From the NCBI GenBank assembly GCA_012516015.1, contig JAAYXG010000072.1, forward strand, positions 1 to 5,641: a DNA stretch of 5,641 nt, in the 5' to 3' direction. A program made the position numbers and the translations under genes. The stretch comes from Lysobacteraceae bacterium (GTDB lineage: Bacteria > Pseudomonadota > Gammaproteobacteria > Steroidobacterales > Steroidobacteraceae). Shown piece after piece: positions 5,184-5,641 of this stretch (position 1 is its first letter; every line of letters starts with the position of its first letter). The notes beneath the pieces were generated by a model. The model was not told the origin of the DNA. It made no database searches and saw nothing but the letters and a program-made list of their open reading frames with translations.

Positions 5184-5641
5184 ATGCCTGAGCTACGTTG
5201 GATTTTGATCGGTTTCGCGATCGTGTTGCTCGCCGCCATTTACTTGTGGGGCCGAGGCAGCAGCACGCGTATCGAACGGCGGGAACCGGTGCTGCAAAGA
5301 GGCGACGCCGACCCAGGGCTTGGCGAGCCAAGCGATGTCGACGTTGACGATGCAGCTCCGGGCGAGGACGAGGCCGCACGGCCACCGACGTCTGCTCGAG
5401 ACGAAGAGGTTGCCGTGACGAACCGTCCGGTCGCCGCCAATACCGGCAGCTATCCGCGCACGATCGTTCGCGAGTCGGAGGAGCTTGCCGAAGCGTTGGG
5501 CTCCGGTGCGTACGACAGTTGGCGAGGCCGCGTCGAGCCCACCTTTTCCGATGTGTCCGCGACAACGGAATTGCCGCCGGAGCCGGAAGCGACGTCCCCA
5601 GCGAGGCCGACAGAGGCTGCGCCCACGGTCTCCACGACCGC
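5184..5641 (+). CDS. zipA: probable cell division protein ZipA, N-terminal part (cut by right edge)
   Basis: ZipA tethers FtsZ to the inner membrane during Z-ring assembly. The 152 visible codons start MPELRWILIG, followed by a single hydrophobic segment at about residues 6-22, then a basic patch near RIERREP and a long acidic, Pro/Ala/Glu-rich linker with an Asp/Glu cluster around residues 46-60. This is the ZipA layout: a tiny periplasmic end, one anchor and a flexible linker. The FtsZ-binding domain that would prove the call lies beyond the window. Position directly after smc supports it, since smc-zipA-ligA is a common gammaproteobacterial order. The ATG at 5184 is the first ATG, GTG or TTG in frame after a TGA at 5112, and placing it there puts the anchor at the very N-terminus. 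No clear Shine-Dalgarno is visible, so translation may be weak. Confidence 0.82.
   Translation, partial: MPELRWILIGFAIVLLAAIYLWGRGSSTRIERREPVLQRGDADPGLGEPSDVDVDDAAPGEDEAARPPTSARDEEVAVTNRPVAANTGSYPRTIVRESEELAEALGSGAYDSWRGRVEPTFSDVSATTELPPEPEATSPARPTEAAPTVSTT

Noticed and set aside
4654..5565. Minus-strand open frame of 303 codons across the smc end and zipA
   Set aside because: It overlaps two well-supported genes on the other strand and has Arg/His/Ser-rich composition typical of GC-rich antisense frames.
1..5641. A new defence, mobile or otherwise undescribed multi-gene system
   Set aside because: All four genes belong to known core families in a familiar order; no transposase, integrase, repeat array or unknown gene was seen.

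Overview
The window is ordinary gammaproteobacterial core chromosome from a GC-rich organism. It holds two divergent transcription units: gluQRS and dksA on the minus strand, smc and zipA on the plus strand. The protein sequences (GluQRS N-terminus, DksA coiled-coil core, SMC head motifs, ZipA-like membrane anchor), the dksA-gluQRS neighbourhood and the smc-zipA order all fit Gammaproteobacteria. The long Lys/Ala-rich N-terminus of DksA and its CxxT/CxxA zinc-finger remnant suggest a Xanthomonadales/Steroidobacterales-like lineage. That placement is inference.

Left part, minus strand (1-1250): dksA (353-1156) is read leftward from a good sigma70-type promoter (TATAAT followed by a GC-rich stretch). 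A 104-base gap containing two mutually exclusive hairpins follows, and then gluQRS starts at 248 and runs off the left edge. DksA is the RNA polymerase co-regulator that works with ppGpp. GluQRS glutamylates the queuosine of tRNA-Asp. In enterobacteria the two genes also lie in this order.

Middle (1157-1563): a 407-base divergent control region with no convincing gene. It holds the dksA promoter, a weaker candidate smc promoter, a 12-bp imperfect hairpin abutting a second -10-like box, and a 7-bp perfect hairpin in the presumed smc leader.

Right part, plus strand (1564-5641): smc encodes the chromosome-organising SMC ATPase (N-head, long coil, hinge, long coil, C-head). It carries an in-frame amber codon at 4927-4929. 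The frame resumes immediately with the conserved last 44 codons, including the H-loop, and ends at 5062-5064. After a 119-base gap comes the first part of a probable zipA, an FtsZ-anchoring division protein, cut by the right edge.

I see no mobile element, CRISPR array, tRNA, rRNA or new multi-gene system. The observation most worth checking is the amber codon in smc, which could be a true nonsense mutation, a read-through site or a sequence error. Next is the histone-H1-like tail on a DksA that has lost two of four zinc ligands.
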